A stretch of DNA of 64,000 nucleotides from DATJGF01 sp035495315 (GCA_035495315.1 DATJGF010000142.1:1-64000), one strand, 5' to 3'. Shown: positions 1 to 8,902, counted from the stretch's first letter. A program made the numbers and translations. Notes: a model not told the origin generated them from the letters alone.

Positions 1-68
1 CAGAAGGTAGCCGCAGCAAACAACCCTTTCATAACAGACAGACAAACACTGCGCTCAACGTGCCTTGA

Positions 69-290
69 CCACAAGTCGAAAATAGCTTTCCCTCCTTCCG
101 AAAGAACGTCACCGTGAGTTGGAAATCTGTTGCAGGTCAGTCCTACCAAATTCAAAGTGCTTCAGAAGCGACCAGCACCGATTGGGCGAATATAACGGGG
201 ACCCTGACCGCAACGGAGGGTGCGATGAGCCAAACGGTGCAGACTAGCGGTGCTTCGCAACAATTTTATCGTGTGGTCTTGCTCGAATAA
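69..290 (+). pseudogene. C-terminal fragment of a secreted protein (FYR-type tail)
   Basis: The open frame ending in TAA at 288-290 translates to a short beta-rich tail (VTVSWKSVAGQSYQIQ..., ending FYRVVLLE) that matches the C-terminal module of the secreted proteins at 290, 43148, 47918 and 60765. The same frame carries a stop (TGA) at 66-68 and no convincing start follows it, so either the gene is frameshifted or truncated near the window edge, or its body lies in another frame upstream. Its stop overlaps the next ATG by one base (TAATG), so the two genes were probably translated together. Only the tail can be judged. Confidence 0.55.
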
Positions 291-3097
291 TGAAACTTCC
301 AAGCGTCTTCCTAGCGTCACTTTGCGTGACCATGTTGTCCCTGCCGACCTGTGGCGTGGATTTCTTTGTAGCGCCGGACGGCGCCAATGTGCCGCCTTAT
401 AATTTATGGAGTACCGCGGCGACGAACATTCAGGACGCCATCGACGCGGCAGCCAAGGGCGACACTGTGTGGGTCACTAATGGCATCTACGCCTTCGGCG
501 GAAAAGCGCCCTCCCAAGATTTACTGAGTCGTGTGATGGTGAGTAAGCCACTGAGCGTTCGGAGCGTGAACGGTCCTGCTTTCACCGTCATACAAGGGGC
601 GCGGGATCCGTCAACGACGAATGGCCCGCTCGCGGTGCGGTGCGCGTGGCTTACCGACGGAGCCAGTTTGAGCGGCTTCACACTGACGGGCGGGGCAACT
701 GCGTCGAGCGGCCTTCAAAAAGGCCATGGAGGTGGCGTGGCGGGATATTCAACCAATGCGATCGTCGATAACTGCGTAATCCGCGATAACGTCGCCCAGT
801 TTTCCGGCGGAGGCGCATACCGCGTTTCGCTGACCAACTGCTGGTTGATCAACAATTCCTGCCCGCTTCCAGCATCAGCTTTTGGGGGCGGAGCGGACTC
901 CTGCGGATTGAAAAATTGCGTGCTCACCGGCAACTCTGCTTATTCCGGTGGGGGCGGAGCGGCTAGTTGCATCTTGAGGAATTGCGCGATTACCAGGAAC
1001 TCTGCGGGGCTGCAAGGAGGCGGGGCAAATAACAGCACTCTTCTCAACTGCACGCTCGCCGGCAATCGAGTAACAGGCAGCATCGTCGGGGGAGGTGGGG
1101 CAGCTGGTTGCAGGCTGACCAACTGCATCGTTTATGCGAACTTTTTCGCGAGTCCGAGCACAGCAAATCAAAACGGCTGTACGATGAGCTTTTGCTGTTC
1201 CTCCCCATTACCAGCTGGCCTGGGCAACATCCAAGACGATCCCCAACTCGTAGGAGATTTCCACATCTCCGCGAGTTCACCCTGCCGAGGTGCCGGGACT
1301 AACACCGTTCTCACGGGCAATGACATCGATGGCCAGTCCTGGGCGAGCTCGCCTTCGATCGGGTGCGATGAATGGCTGCCCGACGCCGTGATCGCTGGCC
1401 AACCACGAACTACCATTACAGGATTTCCCGTGACCCTGAGTGTCGCGTTGACAGTTGCAGGCCAGGAACCGATCGCGATCTGGTGGAACAAAGACGGTTC
1501 GGTGCTCGATGATACTCCCCATTACAGCTCGGCGCACACGACTAACCTGGTTGTGAATAATCTGGGACCGGCGGATTCGGGCGTTTACCTCGCGATTGCC
1601 AGCAACGCTTTTGGAATGGCGACCAGCGCCGTCGTCCACGTGACCTTGCATTGTGTCGATCCGGGATCGGCAACGCCAGCGTCGCCATACTTGGATTGGT
1701 CCAGCGCCGCCTCAACGATTCAGGATGCCGTCGATGCGGCCGCGCCTGGCGACTTCGTGCTGGTAACGAATGGGACCTACGCTACTGGCGGGATCGCCAT
1801 TGCAGGGGACTTGACCAATCGCATCGTGATCTCGAAACCGGTGCTGGTGACTAGTGTCAATGGTCCAGCTTTCACTTCGATTGTTGGCGAGGCCGATCCG
1901 GTCACTACCAATGGCCCACTTGCACTTCGTTGCGTGTGGTTGGGCGACGGCGCAACGCTTAGCGGATTTACTATTTCCGGCGGTGCCACCCGCAATAGCG
2001 GCGATATTGGGACCCTTCAAAGCGGCGGAGGCGTTTGGGCAACATCCACCAATGCGACTGTCTCCAGGTGCATCATCTCGAATAACTCCGCTAGCTACGG
2101 TGGCGGAGGATACTCAGTTCTGCTCCATCGCTGCAGAATCTGGAACAACACCGCCCAATCGGGTGGCGGGGCCAGCCTGGCAATGCTCGTCAATTCGCTC
2201 GTTCAGACCAACTCAGCCCGATACGGCGGCGGGGTGGATAATGCGACTTTGGTCAACTGTACCATCATGTACAACTATGCTAGCGGCTCCGACGGCGGCG
2301 CCCATCTGTCGACTGTCAGAAATTGCATCATTTACTACAATCGCGCAGGCTCGTTCTCAGGCACGACTCCCGGTTCGAACGGGGCCTTCCCGACCTTTGG
2401 CACGATCGCCTTCACCTGCATTCCGACTGTCTGGCCAGGCACCGGATTGATCGCCAGCGACCCCCAGATCGTCGATGCACTCCATTTGACCTCGGGTTCG
2501 CCCTGTATCGGCGCGGGCAGTTCGGCCTATTCTTCAGGCACCGACATTGATGGCGAGCCGTGGAAAAATCCTCCGAGCATGGGTTGCAAGGAGTTTTATC
2601 CGGCGGACTTTGTCGGGCCTTTGGCAGTGAGACTCTATTCGTTGTGGCCGGCGGTCGTTGAACGGGGCCAGGTCTTCTTGTGGGCGCAATTAGACGGTGC
2701 CGCCACCCATGTCGCCTGGGATTTTGGAGACGGAACGCAGTTAACAAACGTCAGCCAGTTGGTCGACTGGCACGGCTGGACAAATGCCGGCGACTATGTC
2801 GTCACTTTCACCGCCTACAATCAGGACTATCCGAACGGCGTTTCAACCACGCTCCCGATGCACGTGCTGGTTACGGTGCCACCGACACTGGTGAATAGTG
2901 CCTTAAGCGGCACCAACTTCAGCTTCACTTTTCTCGGTCAGCCCGGTGCCTGGTACGTGGTGGAGCAAACGACCAATCTGATTCCATCGTCGGTCTGGCA
3001 GACCGTTGGGACCGTGGTTAGCGACGGGTCTCCGCTGCAGGCTATCGACCGAAATGCAACTGACCCGATGCGCTTTTACCGCGTCCGCAGGCAATAG
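290..3097 (+). CDS. Secreted choice-of-anchor Q / parallel beta-helix protein with internal duplication, Ig-like and PKD domains
   Basis: A predicted signal peptide (residues 1-22, MKLPSVFLASLCVTMLSLP) is followed by two homologous halves, about residues 24-360 and 455-775. Each starts with a matching segment (IQDAIDAAAKGD / IQDAVDAAAPGD, then VTNG-Y) and runs through Gly-rich N-x-C-x(5-7)-N-x-A beta-helix rungs to an SPC-GAG...DIDG-W...GC-E end typical of choice-of-anchor Q proteins. An Ig-like domain (about 365-455) separates the halves. A PKD domain (WDFGDGT, about 790-860) and a C-terminal module ending RFYRVRRQ follow. Function is likely extracellular carbohydrate binding or surface adhesion; no catalytic residues can be assigned. 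It is translationally coupled to the preceding fragment. Confidence 0.85.
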   Translation: MKLPSVFLASLCVTMLSLPTCGVDFFVAPDGANVPPYNLWSTAATNIQDAIDAAAKGDTVWVTNGIYAFGGKAPSQDLLSRVMVSKPLSVRSVNGPAFTVIQGARDPSTTNGPLAVRCAWLTDGASLSGFTLTGGATASSGLQKGHGGGVAGYSTNAIVDNCVIRDNVAQFSGGGAYRVSLTNCWLINNSCPLPASAFGGGADSCGLKNCVLTGNSAYSGGGGAASCILRNCAITRNSAGLQGGGANNSTLLNCTLAGNRVTGSIVGGGGAAGCRLTNCIVYANFFASPSTANQNGCTMSFCCSSPLPAGLGNIQDDPQLVGDFHISASSPCRGAGTNTVLTGNDIDGQSWASSPSIGCDEWLPDAVIAGQPRTTITGFPVTLSVALTVAGQEPIAIWWNKDGSVLDDTPHYSSAHTTNLVVNNLGPADSGVYLAIASNAFGMATSAVVHVTLHCVDPGSATPASPYLDWSSAASTIQDAVDAAAPGDFVLVTNGTYATGGIAIAGDLTNRIVISKPVLVTSVNGPAFTSIVGEADPVTTNGPLALRCVWLGDGATLSGFTISGGATRNSGDIGTLQSGGGVWATSTNATVSRCIISNNSASYGGGGYSVLLHRCRIWNNTAQSGGGASLAMLVNSLVQTNSARYGGGVDNATLVNCTIMYNYASGSDGGAHLSTVRNCIIYYNRAGSFSGTTPGSNGAFPTFGTIAFTCIPTVWPGTGLIASDPQIVDALHLTSGSPCIGAGSSAYSSGTDIDGEPWKNPPSMGCKEFYPADFVGPLAVRLYSLWPAVVERGQVFLWAQLDGAATHVAWDFGDGTQLTNVSQLVDWHGWTNAGDYVVTFTAYNQDYPNGVSTTLPMHVLVTVPPTLVNSALSGTNFSFTFLGQPGAWYVVEQTTNLIPSSVWQTVGTVVSDGSPLQAIDRNATDPMRFYRVRRQ

Positions 3098-3308
3098 GCA
3101 GCGAGCGGTAAAATATGCTCGCCGCAAGCTGGGCATTTCAGTGCTGCCGCAGAGCTGCGCCATCGTTCCGAGTGCAGGATTATTCCGAGTAATTTTCAGC
3201 AAGACTCTGATTCCTGGGTTCTTGTGCCTCATTTGAGCTTTCCGACTCGGAATAATCCGGGTGTCCTGTTCCTGCAACTTCGCAATGAAGTCAACAGAAA
3301 GGACAATC

Positions 3309-3512
3309 ATGCTAGATCTATACTATTCCCCGGGAGTCCAATGGGACCGTCTGCGACGTGGCCCTTTAGGGCCCCATGTTCAGAACTACGCGCGACTATT
3401 GGCAACTCAGGGATACCCTCTCTTCACTGGTCGTTGGAAACTGCGATTGGTAGCCAAGCTAAGTCGGTGGTTAGCTCGGCGCCGTTTTGGCCTTCACCAG
3501 CTCGATGAGGAA
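3309..3512 (+). pseudogene. Truncated site-specific integrase (tyrosine recombinase) N-terminus
   Basis: An ATG at 3309 with a good ribosome site (AAAGGA, about 6 bases upstream) opens a frame resembling the N-terminal core-binding domain of XerC-like integrases found next to mobile elements: LRRGPLGPHVQNYARLLATQ, then KLRLVAKLSRWLARR and LHQLDEE. Similarity stops near 3512. The frame stays open to 3887 but becomes non-homologous, and no catalytic domain with R-H-R-Y residues follows. A perfect 7-bp inverted repeat (GTGGACA/TGTCCAC, 3563-3581) lies just past the break. I read this as a decayed mobile-element gene. Confidence 0.6.
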
Positions 3513-3607
3513 ACGCACAGCCTGGTTAAACTGACTGCGGGGCACCTTAACTTTTTTATCCCGTGGACACGGTTTGTCCACCAATACTGGGTGAACTGTA
3601 ATTATGA

Positions 3608-4096
3608 GACCCCGTTCTCCACGTCATCGCTACCAACTTATGCGAATTCCTGGTCGAAACCGACCCCGCAGAACTCCGCGAAAGCTTGCTCTCCGACGCC
3701 GACAAGTTCACACGCTTCGTCAACTCCATGGTCAGACTCGCCGAGGGCGGGATCAAATGCCAACTCCACAAATTTCGCGCGCAAGATCGAAGCAACGAGG
3801 CAGCCAAAAACAAAGCGAAGGCCGAAGCCCCCGGAATCAGCGAAAGAATCACTCAACGAAGCAGAGAGAAAACTCAAACTCCTCTAAGCAATGTAGCCAA
3901 CGGACACCAACGGTCATCAAAAGTCACCAACGGTCACCACGAAACCTCAAATACTTCCTACCCTACCAGCGCCAGTGGATCCTCGACTCCTCCCCGTGCT
4001 CGCTTTGGGGCCAAGCTAAACGATCGTCTGGTTTATTCTGGGTGTAAGGCGTCTTTATGGCGTGAATGCGGCGCATCTCAATTTTTGAGAACCTGA
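3608..4096 (+). pseudogene. Unrecognised C-terminal gene fragment
   Basis: This frame is open from 3608 without a start at its head. It encodes a helical, charged stretch (CEFLVETDPAELRESLLSDA, then KFTRFVNSMVRLAEGG) of real-protein composition as far as about 3890, then a low-complexity Asn/His/Ser run. I do not recognise the family. The missing start, the abrupt join to integrase debris upstream and the collapse into simple sequence (a repeated CCAACGGTCA-type word at 3897-3940) suggest the 3' part of a gene left by a rearrangement. Confidence 0.4.
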
Positions 4097-4123
4097 CCCA
4101 TCCCTAAATGATTGATTGTGGTG

Positions 4124-4354
4124 CTCTCATTAATACCCCGCTTCAACGCCCTATCCATTCAGTTGCCGTTGTATCTGCTCTCATTAACCCCCAGCTTTCA
4201 GCTGGGGGGTGGGCTGCCAAAGTGATCGGAACCGCTTCAGCGGTTTAGGGTGCCTGTCTTAACTGTGCACCGGGAAAACCGCTGAATGAAGCGCTTGGAA
4301 GGCCCAGCACATAGCTTCACCCCGCTGAAGCTGAAGCGGGGTGTTAATGAGAGC
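4124..4354. repeat. REPIN-like inverted pair of hairpin repeats
   Basis: One copy starts CTCTCATTAAC at 4178 and folds into hairpin 1 (4188-4208; arms CCCCCAGCT/AGCTGGGGG, loop TTC) and hairpin 2 (4230-4245; AACCGCT-TC-AGCGGTT). A second copy lies in inverted orientation: its hairpin 1 is 4318-4343 (CACCCCGCT/AGCGGGGTG), followed by GTTAATGAGAG (4342-4352), the complement of the start word. A broken third start word with ACCCCGCTTCA lies at 4124-4145. Two units in opposite orientation resemble REPIN elements. No RAYT transposase gene is present in the window. Confidence 0.65.
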
Positions 4355-4593
4355 CGACGAACAGGTGAACAAAAATTGAGATGTGCCCGCGTGAATGAAT
4401 CGGCTCGTTATCCTCCTCGATCTTTTCCGAGGCAATTGGTCCCGCTTGTCTCACACTCCGCGCCATTTTTGTGGCAGTCGTCACACTCGTTGTTGCAACT
4501 CGCAGGTGGCAGGCCACCGAATCGTTCGATACGCAACGCGCGCAAAACTAGATTGACCTCGCCTCGCCGATACGACCCATGCAAATTCCCCAC

Positions 4594-7500
4594 ATGAAAC
4601 TCTCAGCGCTGCTGCTTGTGCCCTTGCTCGCCATGGGTTGCCACACCCTCTGCCGCGCCGCGTCCTCTGATGGCTTCGAGCCAATCTTCGACGGCCAGAC
4701 CCTCAATGGCTGGCAAGGACAGGACAACTCGTTCTGGTCCATCGAGGACGGCGCGATCACTGGAACGATTTCCCCGGAGCACGCGCCAGCGTTAAACCAG
4801 TATCTCATATGGCAGGGCGGGATGCTCGATGACTTTGAATTGAAGCTAATCTTCCGTTTGCGCAGCACAAATTCACCGGCGGTCAACAGCGGCTTCCAGT
4901 TCCGCAGCCGCCGTCTGCCCAATGGTGACGTCGCCGGTTACCAGGTCGACAACAACTACCTTCAGCCCTGGAAGGCGCGACTCTACGATGAATTCGGCCG
5001 TCACGATCTCGCATTGCAAGGCGAGCGCACCGTGTTCGATCGCGATGGCACCAAACATACGCAGAAATTGCACCTCGAACCTGGGGCGGACGATTTCCAG
5101 CTCGATCAATGGCACGAGTATCACCTCATCGCGCAAGGCCGCAAACTCTCGCTACGCGTCAACGGCAAGTTGATCGCCGAGGTCACAGACAACGACGACG
5201 ACAGTTTCGAGGCGCTGGGCTTGCTGGCGATGCAACTACACACCGGCCCACCGATGAAAGAGCAGTTCAAAGACATCCGGCTGAAACGCCTCAAACCGGC
5301 GCAGAAACCGACCGCTCGTGACGCCTTGCTCGCCGATGCCTCGCTCTGTTGGCAATTCGGCGAACGATTGAACGCTCACCAACCGCCCCTCAATGCCGTC
5401 GGCAAGATCACCCCGAACATGCCGGCCACCGGCGCTGGCGCGCGTCCCGGCTCGTTCGTCGCCAAATTCGAGAGCGCTTACTTCGACCTCCAGCGCGACT
5501 TGAACCAGCCCAAGTTGTGGAGTATTCCCGGCGAGGCCCTCAGCGTTTATTTACGCGCCCGGGTACCGGACGGGAACTGGAACGCCGGCTTGCTCACCAA
5601 ACGCGGCAATCACGACGTCATGAATTTCTGTCTGTTTGGCGCGGATTTGCCAGATACGCCGGGGCCGGACATCGGCTTCGAAGTTCACACCGACAAGGGC
5701 TTCGTGATGGTCAGCTTCCCGGTTTCGCAGGTTGACGCCACGGGCTGGCTCCACCTGATCGGGCGCTATGACGGCAAGAAAATCTCTCTGCTCTGCAATG
5801 GCCGCTTGATGGCTGAGAAAGCCTGGTCGGGAAAGCTCACCGAGAATAACGAACCAATCCTCATCGGCGCGGCCTCCTTCGACGGGCTTCCCAAAAGGTA
5901 TTTCAGCGGCGAAATGGAAGAGGCCGCCATCTGGTCGCGCGCACTGAGCGATGCCGAGATCTCCACCCTGCTCCGCGTGCCGGCGAAGAAAGTTTTGCCC
6001 GTGCCGGATAAACTTGTCGTGCTCACGTTCGATGACGCCGTGAAGTCGCATCGCACCTTCGTCGCGCCGCTGCTGAAGGAGCTGGGCTTCGGTGCGACTT
6101 TTTTCGTCACCCACAGGTGGATGGACGACCCAACCAACTTCATGACGTGGCAGGAGATTGCCGAAATTCATCAAATGGGGTTCGAAATCGGCAACCATAG
6201 TTGGACGCATTCCGATTTCTCCTCCCCCAAAGACGCGAACCGGCTGCCCGGCGAGCTGTACCTCGTGGATCGCGAACTCGATCAACTGAAAATTCCCCGC
6301 CCGACAAGCTTCGCATATTGCGGCAATTCATTTGGCCCGGAGGCGGTGCAGAGACTCAGCGAACTTGGCTACCATTTCGCGCGCCGGGGCGAGCAGCCCG
6401 AGGCAAAATACGCGACGCTTGAAATCGGCTCGACCTACGATCCCAAACGCCATCATCCCCTCCTCATTCCAACCACCGGTGACGCCTATCCGAACTGGTC
6501 GCTCCAGCACTTAAAGACCGTGCTCGCCCGCGCCAAAAGAGGCCAGATCGTAGTGCTCCAATTTCACGGCGCACCGGACGTCGCGCATCCTTGGGTCAAC
6601 ACACCCCCCGAGCGGTTAGAGGAATACCTGCGCTACCTGAAGCAGCACCGTTACCGCTGTATCGCCCTGCGCGATCTCGAACCGTATCTGGATCGTTCCC
6701 ACCTGCCTTCCGATCCGATGCTCACCGCACGGCAGCCGAATAGCGACCCGCAGAAATTGAATTGGCCAGTGGAGATGGCCGCCTCCCGCAAAGAATCAGC
6801 TTACTGGCTGGAGAACATGCTCGTCTATCACCACTTCACGACAGACGAAGCGGCGCGAGTGCTGGGCTGGAGCACTGCGGAGATTCGAAAACGGACAGAT
6901 GAACTCCACCTCACCACCCAGACGAAAGAGGTGACAGCTGGCAAAACCCGCGTGCTCCCCTACCCCGGTGGACGCGAAGTGCGCCTGGGTTTTCTCGACG
7001 GTAATCGCGACTGGCAGCGCGGCACCAAGGCCAGTGTGTTTCTGCCCTGGGATCCCAACAGCTACGTCGTGATGGATTTGCCGGAAGCGATCTTCAGCGG
7101 CGACCGACTACTCTTTCTCGGCCACACCCATTTCCCCACCGTCTTTGATGAGCACAGCCATTGGCTCGACAATGTCGATTGGGCCCGCGAGCCGAATGGC
7201 GGACTCCATTTCGAGCGCGTGTTCACCAACGACTTTGCGCGCTTTGCTTTCGGCGCGTCGATCCAACCGCGAACCAATGGCGCCGAAATGGAACTGTGGT
7301 TGCGCAACGATTCCGACCAGCCGTTAACTGGACTGCGCACGCAGGTTTGCGGCCACCTTAAAGGCGCACCGCAGTTCAACGAGCAAACCACCGCCAACAA
7401 AATCTTCCGCGCGCCGGCCACTGCCGTTCACTCCGCCGAAAAAGATCGGTGGATCATCCTCGCTTGGGAGCGCTGCGGGAAAACTTGGGGACAACCCAAC

Positions 7501-7647
7501 GTTCCATGCATCCATGCCGACCCGGTGCTGCCCGATTGCGCGCCCGGCCAGACCGTGCGCATCCGAGGACGACTCTGGTTCTACGAGGGTAAGGACATCG
7601 ACGCCGAACTGGCGCAGGCCAAATCGCGATTGTTCAACGGAAACTAG
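4594..7647 (+). CDS. Secreted DUF1080 / LamG / polysaccharide deacetylase multidomain protein
   Basis: Domains in order: signal peptide or lipoprotein signal (MKLSALLLVPLLAMGC), a DUF1080 (3-keto-disaccharide hydrolase-like, concanavalin fold) domain to about residue 235 starting FEPIFDGQTLNGW, a LamG-like domain (about 290-460), and a NodB-type polysaccharide deacetylase domain (about 475-700). The deacetylase keeps the metal motif LTFDDA (near 484) and GNHSWTH (near 538), and the PTSFAYCGNSFG strand. The last 300 residues contain a possible HTH-like stretch and a beta-sandwich I cannot name. ATG 4594 is preferred over 4579 because the signal begins there. It probably acts on sugars or deacetylates glycans outside the cytoplasm; the substrate is unknown. 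Confidence 0.85.
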   Translation: MKLSALLLVPLLAMGCHTLCRAASSDGFEPIFDGQTLNGWQGQDNSFWSIEDGAITGTISPEHAPALNQYLIWQGGMLDDFELKLIFRLRSTNSPAVNSGFQFRSRRLPNGDVAGYQVDNNYLQPWKARLYDEFGRHDLALQGERTVFDRDGTKHTQKLHLEPGADDFQLDQWHEYHLIAQGRKLSLRVNGKLIAEVTDNDDDSFEALGLLAMQLHTGPPMKEQFKDIRLKRLKPAQKPTARDALLADASLCWQFGERLNAHQPPLNAVGKITPNMPATGAGARPGSFVAKFESAYFDLQRDLNQPKLWSIPGEALSVYLRARVPDGNWNAGLLTKRGNHDVMNFCLFGADLPDTPGPDIGFEVHTDKGFVMVSFPVSQVDATGWLHLIGRYDGKKISLLCNGRLMAEKAWSGKLTENNEPILIGAASFDGLPKRYFSGEMEEAAIWSRALSDAEISTLLRVPAKKVLPVPDKLVVLTFDDAVKSHRTFVAPLLKELGFGATFFVTHRWMDDPTNFMTWQEIAEIHQMGFEIGNHSWTHSDFSSPKDANRLPGELYLVDRELDQLKIPRPTSFAYCGNSFGPEAVQRLSELGYHFARRGEQPEAKYATLEIGSTYDPKRHHPLLIPTTGDAYPNWSLQHLKTVLARAKRGQIVVLQFHGAPDVAHPWVNTPPERLEEYLRYLKQHRYRCIALRDLEPYLDRSHLPSDPMLTARQPNSDPQKLNWPVEMAASRKESAYWLENMLVYHHFTTDEAARVLGWSTAEIRKRTDELHLTTQTKEVTAGKTRVLPYPGGREVRLGFLDGNRDWQRGTKASVFLPWDPNSYVVMDLPEAIFSGDRLLFLGHTHFPTVFDEHSHWLDNVDWAREPNGGLHFERVFTNDFARFAFGASIQPRTNGAEMELWLRNDSDQPLTGLRTQVCGHLKGAPQFNEQTTANKIFRAPATAVHSAEKDRWIILAWERCGKTWGQPNVPCIHADPVLPDCAPGQTVRIRGRLWFYEGKDIDAELAQAKSRLFNGN

Positions 7648-7681
7648 AACTCGACTGCGCAGTCCAATACTCGCGCCCAAT

Positions 7682-7722
7682 GACTTTGGACCTTGGACTT
7701 TGGACCTTGGACTTTGGAGGGC
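7682..7722. repeat. Short tandem GACTTTGGACCTTG-type simple repeat
   Basis: The sequence repeats the word GACTTTGGACCTTG about three times directly before the tandem hairpin repeats, and shorter pieces (CCCGACTTTGG) reappear between and after them. It is non-coding filler of the kind found several times in this window (also near 49420 and 57500). Confidence 0.6.
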
Positions 7723-7723
7723 A

Positions 7724-8024
7724 CGATTAAAAGTGGATGCAAATGCGCTTTTGCTCTCCGTTGCTTCATCTCATTAACACCTCCATTTATGGAGGTGTAC
7801 CAGGTCCTCGGTGATCGAACCCTTTCAAGGGTTTGTCGCCACCGCCCACTTTTAATCGCACCCGACTTTGGACCCGACTTTGGAGGGCACGATTAAAAGT
7901 GGATGTGAATGCGCTTTTGCTCCCGCTGCTTCATCTCATTAACACCTCCATTTATGGAGGTGTGCCAGGTCCTCGGTGGATCGAACCCTTTCAAGGGTTT
8001 GTCGCCACCGCTCACTTTTAATCG
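7724..8024. repeat. Tandem pair of 135-bp TIR-bounded double-hairpin elements
   Basis: Two near-identical units, 7724-7858 and 7890-8024 (period 166 bp), each begin with CGATTAAAAGTG and end with its exact complement CACTTTTAATCG. Inside each are TCTCATTAAC, hairpin 1 (ACCTCCAT-TT-ATGGAGGT), a 16-17-base spacer ending in GATC, and hairpin 2 (AACCCTT-TC-AAGGGTT). The order and the TCTCATTAAC word match the elements at 4124-4354, although the stem sequences differ. They lie between the deacetylase gene and rplI and could affect rplI transcription. They are too short to encode a transposase. Confidence 0.75.
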
Positions 8025-8117
8025 CACCCGACTTTGGACTTGGCCGTTTTTAAGTATTGTCATCGGCCTCTTTTATGTTAGGTTCCCCGCTCATTTTAAC
8101 GAACGCTTTATCGTCAC

Positions 8118-8798
8118 ATGGCAAAAACCGAAGTCATCCTCACGCATAATATTGTCGGTCTGGGTGCCGAGTCAGACCAGGTAAGAGTCGCGGCTGGGTA
8201 CGCCCGCAACTACCTGTTCCCCCAAGGCTTGGCCATCCCGTTGACTGGGGCTAATAAGCGACGCCTTGAAGCGCTTAAACAGCGTCGCGCCGAACGCGAA
8301 GCCCATGAACTGAACACCATGACCGAATTGGCCAAGGGTTTTTCCAAGCTGATTTGCGTCGTTACCGTAAAAACCGGCGAGGACGGCAAGATGTTCGGCA
8401 CAGTCACCTCGGGCATGATTGCGGATCAGCTCAAGACTCAGTTCGATATCTCGCTTGATAAGAGAAAGATTCATCTCGACCAGCCGATTCGCGCGCTCGG
8501 CGAACATGAAATCGAGTTGCGATTGCATGCCGACGTCGCCAGCAAGCTCAAGCTGCGCGTCGAGAGCTCGACCCCGCTGCCGGAACCGCCGGCCGCGCCG
8601 GCAGCTGAAGCCAAGAAGGAAGAGCCCAGAACCGAGAAGCGTGGCAGGCGACCCGAGGCCGGCGCCGATAAAAGCCCCAAAGCTGAAGGTGCGAAGCCGG
8701 AAGGCGCAGAGCGAAGGCCTCGTCCGCCTCGGGGTGACCGGCCGCCAAGGCATGACCGCCCAGCCAGGGCCGATAAAGCCCCCAAGTCAGAGAAATAA
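8118..8798 (+). CDS. rplI: 50S ribosomal protein bL9 with long C-terminal extension
   Basis: Residues 1-150 are a standard bL9: the N-terminal rRNA-binding domain (VILTHNIVGLGAESDQVRVA, then GYARNYLFPQGLA), the long connecting helix and the C-terminal domain (GKMFGTVTSGMIADQL). A tail of about 75 residues rich in Pro, Ala, Lys, Glu and Arg follows, including PPRGDRPPRHDRPARADK; most bL9 proteins stop near 150. The tail is probably disordered and basic and may touch rRNA. The gene stands alone here, after the tandem hairpin repeats and convergent with the bat operon; the usual rpsF-ssb-rpsR neighbours are not adjacent. Confidence 0.95.
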   Translation: MAKTEVILTHNIVGLGAESDQVRVAAGYARNYLFPQGLAIPLTGANKRRLEALKQRRAEREAHELNTMTELAKGFSKLICVVTVKTGEDGKMFGTVTSGMIADQLKTQFDISLDKRKIHLDQPIRALGEHEIELRLHADVASKLKLRVESSTPLPEPPAAPAAEAKKEEPRTEKRGRRPEAGADKSPKAEGAKPEGAERRPRPPRGDRPPRHDRPARADKAPKSEK

Positions 8799-8830
8799 CA
8801 GTATCTAGTTGAACACCTGACGAGTGTATT

Positions 8831-8902
8831 AACCTCAGAGACGCGCAGCTGGCAGAGATTTCGAGACGTGCTGTTCTCTGCGCCTTTCGCGTCTCTGCGG
8901 TT
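8831..8902. repeat. Imperfect inverted repeat between convergent genes
   Basis: Arms AACCTCAGAGACGCG (8831-8845) and CGCGTCTCTGCGGTT (8888-8902) pair at 14 of 15 positions across a 42-base loop. It sits between the ends of rplI and the bat operon, where it could act as a bidirectional transcription end, but no T-run follows either arm. A small mobile repeat is equally likely. Confidence 0.5.

Noticed and set aside
7724..8024. CRISPR-like tandem repeat
   Set aside because: There are only two units, both long, and they contain internal hairpins and inverted ends. No short regular repeat-spacer pattern and no cas genes are present.
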